Origin: CBDUZS01 sp965371785
Lineage (GTDB): Bacteria > Fermentibacterota > Fermentibacteria > Fermentibacterales > JCC-6
Reading direction: 5' to 3'
Length of the DNA: 40,455 bases
NCBI GenBank assembly: GCA_965371785.1
Contig: CBDUZS010000022.1
Span: 1 to 40,455 of the forward strand
The translations under genes and the position numbers were made by a program. Shown here one piece after another: positions 39,428 to 40,455 of this stretch. Position 1 is the stretch's first letter, and the number at the start of each line of letters is the position of its first letter. The notes under the pieces were generated by a model. That model was not told the origin of the DNA and did no database searches. It worked only from the letters and a program-made list of their open reading frames with translations.

Positions 39428-40455
39428 ATCAGATCGGGTCTCTCCTCCTCTATCCTCGCCACGAACTCTCTGAGATCCTGTGCGTGCTCATCACTCATCA
39501 CGAGGGTAACACTATCCGTCTCGACAACCGTGATTCCGTGCACGCCCATGAGCACCGTCAACCTGCCTCCCTCGTTCCAAACGGTAAAATCATCGCTGTC
39601 GACGCTGATCAGATCACCACAGCCCACTCCTGCTCTCCGCGAACCAGGCCAGTCACCCACATCGTCCCATTCGAACTGCGCCCTGATCATGAGAACCCGG
39701 TCCGCTCTTTCCATCACACCGCAGTCGATCGATACGGATGGAAGAGCGTCGTACCTGTTCAGAGGTGGGGATATCTGCCCGGAGATGGCTGCCAGTCCAT
39801 CGAGCAGGTCAGGGATGTGCCTGCCTATTTCGTCGAGAATTCTGTCAACTCTCCAGACGAACATACCCGAATTCCAGAAGTACTTTCCGGATCTGAAGTA
39901 TTCTTCCGCGGTCTCCCTGTCAGGCTTCTCGCGGAAGCGGGAGACTCTCCATGCTCCATCTCCAAGGGGTTCCCCCTCTTCGAGGTAGCCGTATCCGGTG
40001 GCAGCCCGGACCGGTTCAATACCGATTGTGACAAGCCAGCCCTCCGTGGCGAGTGCTATCGCTGCTTCCATCGTTGAGCAAAACCCGGAAACCGGCTCAA
40101 TCCTGTGATCTGAGGCAACGACAACCATGACGCTGTCGGGCAGACCTCGTTTCAAAAGTGTTTCCGCAGCCCATCCAACACAGGCAGCCGTGTTCCGTCC
40201 GGATGGTTCGAGGAGGAGATTTTCCCTCGAAAGCCAGGGCAGCTGCTCCCTGACGAGGTCTCCATGCCTGCTGCTAGAAATAACGATGATCCTTTCCCTG
40301 CCGCAGAGGCGCTCCAGCCTGTCGGCAGTGAGCTGAAGCATGCTCCGCTGCCCGAGGAGTCTGAGGAACTGCTTCGGCTTTCCCGTAGTTGAGGCAGGCC
40401 AGAATCTGGTCCCTTTGCCGCCGGCCATTATTACACCGATTACATCTGCATCACT
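39424..40455 (-). CDS. manC: Mannose-1-phosphate guanylyltransferase (5' end outside window)
   Basis: This enzyme makes GDP-mannose from mannose-1-phosphate and GTP. The frame stays open to the right edge and reads S-D-A-D-V-I-G-V-I before MAGGKGTRFWPAS, so the family's first beta strand lies before the internal ATG at 40428 and the gene starts beyond the window. Other landmarks are EPSGRNTAA, VVASDHRI, the FREKP loop, YFWNSGMFVWR and FEWDDVGDW. It ends after the nucleotidyltransferase and short left-handed-helix part; no phosphomannose isomerase domain is present, so it is monofunctional. GDP-mannose could feed the polyprenyl-mannose donor used by the DUF2723-like protein upstream, which is inference. 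Confidence 0.93.
   Translation of the reverse strand, partial: SDADVIGVIMAGGKGTRFWPASTTGKPKQFLRLLGQRSMLQLTADRLERLCGRERIIVISSSRHGDLVREQLPWLSRENLLLEPSGRNTAACVGWAAETLLKRGLPDSVMVVVASDHRIEPVSGFCSTMEAAIALATEGWLVTIGIEPVRAATGYGYLEEGEPLGDGAWRVSRFREKPDRETAEEYFRSGKYFWNSGMFVWRVDRILDEIGRHIPDLLDGLAAISGQISPPLNRYDALPSVSIDCGVMERADRVLMIRAQFEWDDVGDWPGSRRAGVGCGDLISVDSDDFTVWNEGGRLTVLMGVHGITVVETDSVTLVMSDEHAQDLREFVARIEEERPDLI

Noticed and set aside
1..40455. CRISPR array, prophage, insertion sequence or integration site
   Set aside because: No regularly spaced repeats, transposase, integrase or phage structural gene was seen; the single GIY-YIG domain gene lacks flanking repeats.

Overview
The window is GC-rich, densely packed bacterial chromosome from a Gram-negative-type (diderm) organism. 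It carries a near-complete Kdo block (kdsD, kdsC, kdsA, kdsB), lptC/lptA/lptB and a late-acyltransferase-like gene, so an LPS outer membrane is expected. Three secreted proteins end in Por/type IX-like or FlgD-like C-terminal sorting domains, and the PLP enzyme at 11.4-12.6 kb is of the Bacteroidetes/FCB serine palmitoyltransferase type. Together these suggest an uncultured FCB-superphylum lineage (Fermentibacterota/Krumholzibacteriota-like); this is inference, because there is no rRNA gene in the window. TTG and GTG starts are frequent and usually have a good Shine-Dalgarno site. No tRNA, rRNA, CRISPR, insertion sequence, prophage or attachment site was seen. No non-coding gap exceeds 300 bases; the largest is 25600-25793.

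Layout. (1) 1-1050, minus: SPFH/band-7 protein (cut by the window edge) and its small partner. (2) 1129-4177, minus: overlapping ABC-2-like permease, ruvX and mltG. (3) 4265-12631, minus: a run beginning with spt and a ceramide-synthase-like GNAT protein, then a short alaS, a secreted caspase-fold protein, an M42 aminopeptidase and a secreted transglutaminase-like protein. (4) 12698-14924, plus, divergent from spt: a CerR-like SDR and a Bcr/CflA-type exporter. (5) 14928-24127, minus: one tightly overlapping envelope operon, outer-membrane barrel - kdsB - kdsA - kdsC - kdsD - LpxL-like - lptC - lptA - lptB - rpoN, then an adenosine-specific-kinase-family gene. (6) 24208-25599, minus: beta-CASP ribonuclease. 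(7) 25794-29307, plus: tandem paralogous secreted HExxH metallopeptidases. (8) 29363-30392, minus: small tail-anchored basic protein and GIY-YIG protein. (9) 30599-37476, plus: four overlapping genes, a lipoprotein with a degenerate alkaline-phosphatase-like fold and three polytopic membrane proteins, one DUF2723/TMEM260-like and two with TPR-like tails. (10) 37525-40455: TPR lipoprotein (minus), L,D-transpeptidase (plus) and mannose-1-phosphate guanylyltransferase (minus, cut by the window edge).

How they work together. Most genes build or remodel the envelope: peptidoglycan (MltG, L,D-transpeptidase), LPS core and transport (Kds, Lpt), probable sphingolipid synthesis (Spt, bCerS-like, CerR-like), nucleotide-sugar supply (GDP-mannose) and a probable membrane glycosyltransferase operon. 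The two most interesting blocks are the candidate ceramide cluster at 10.3-14.9 kb and the DUF2723/TPR membrane operon at 30.6-37.5 kb.
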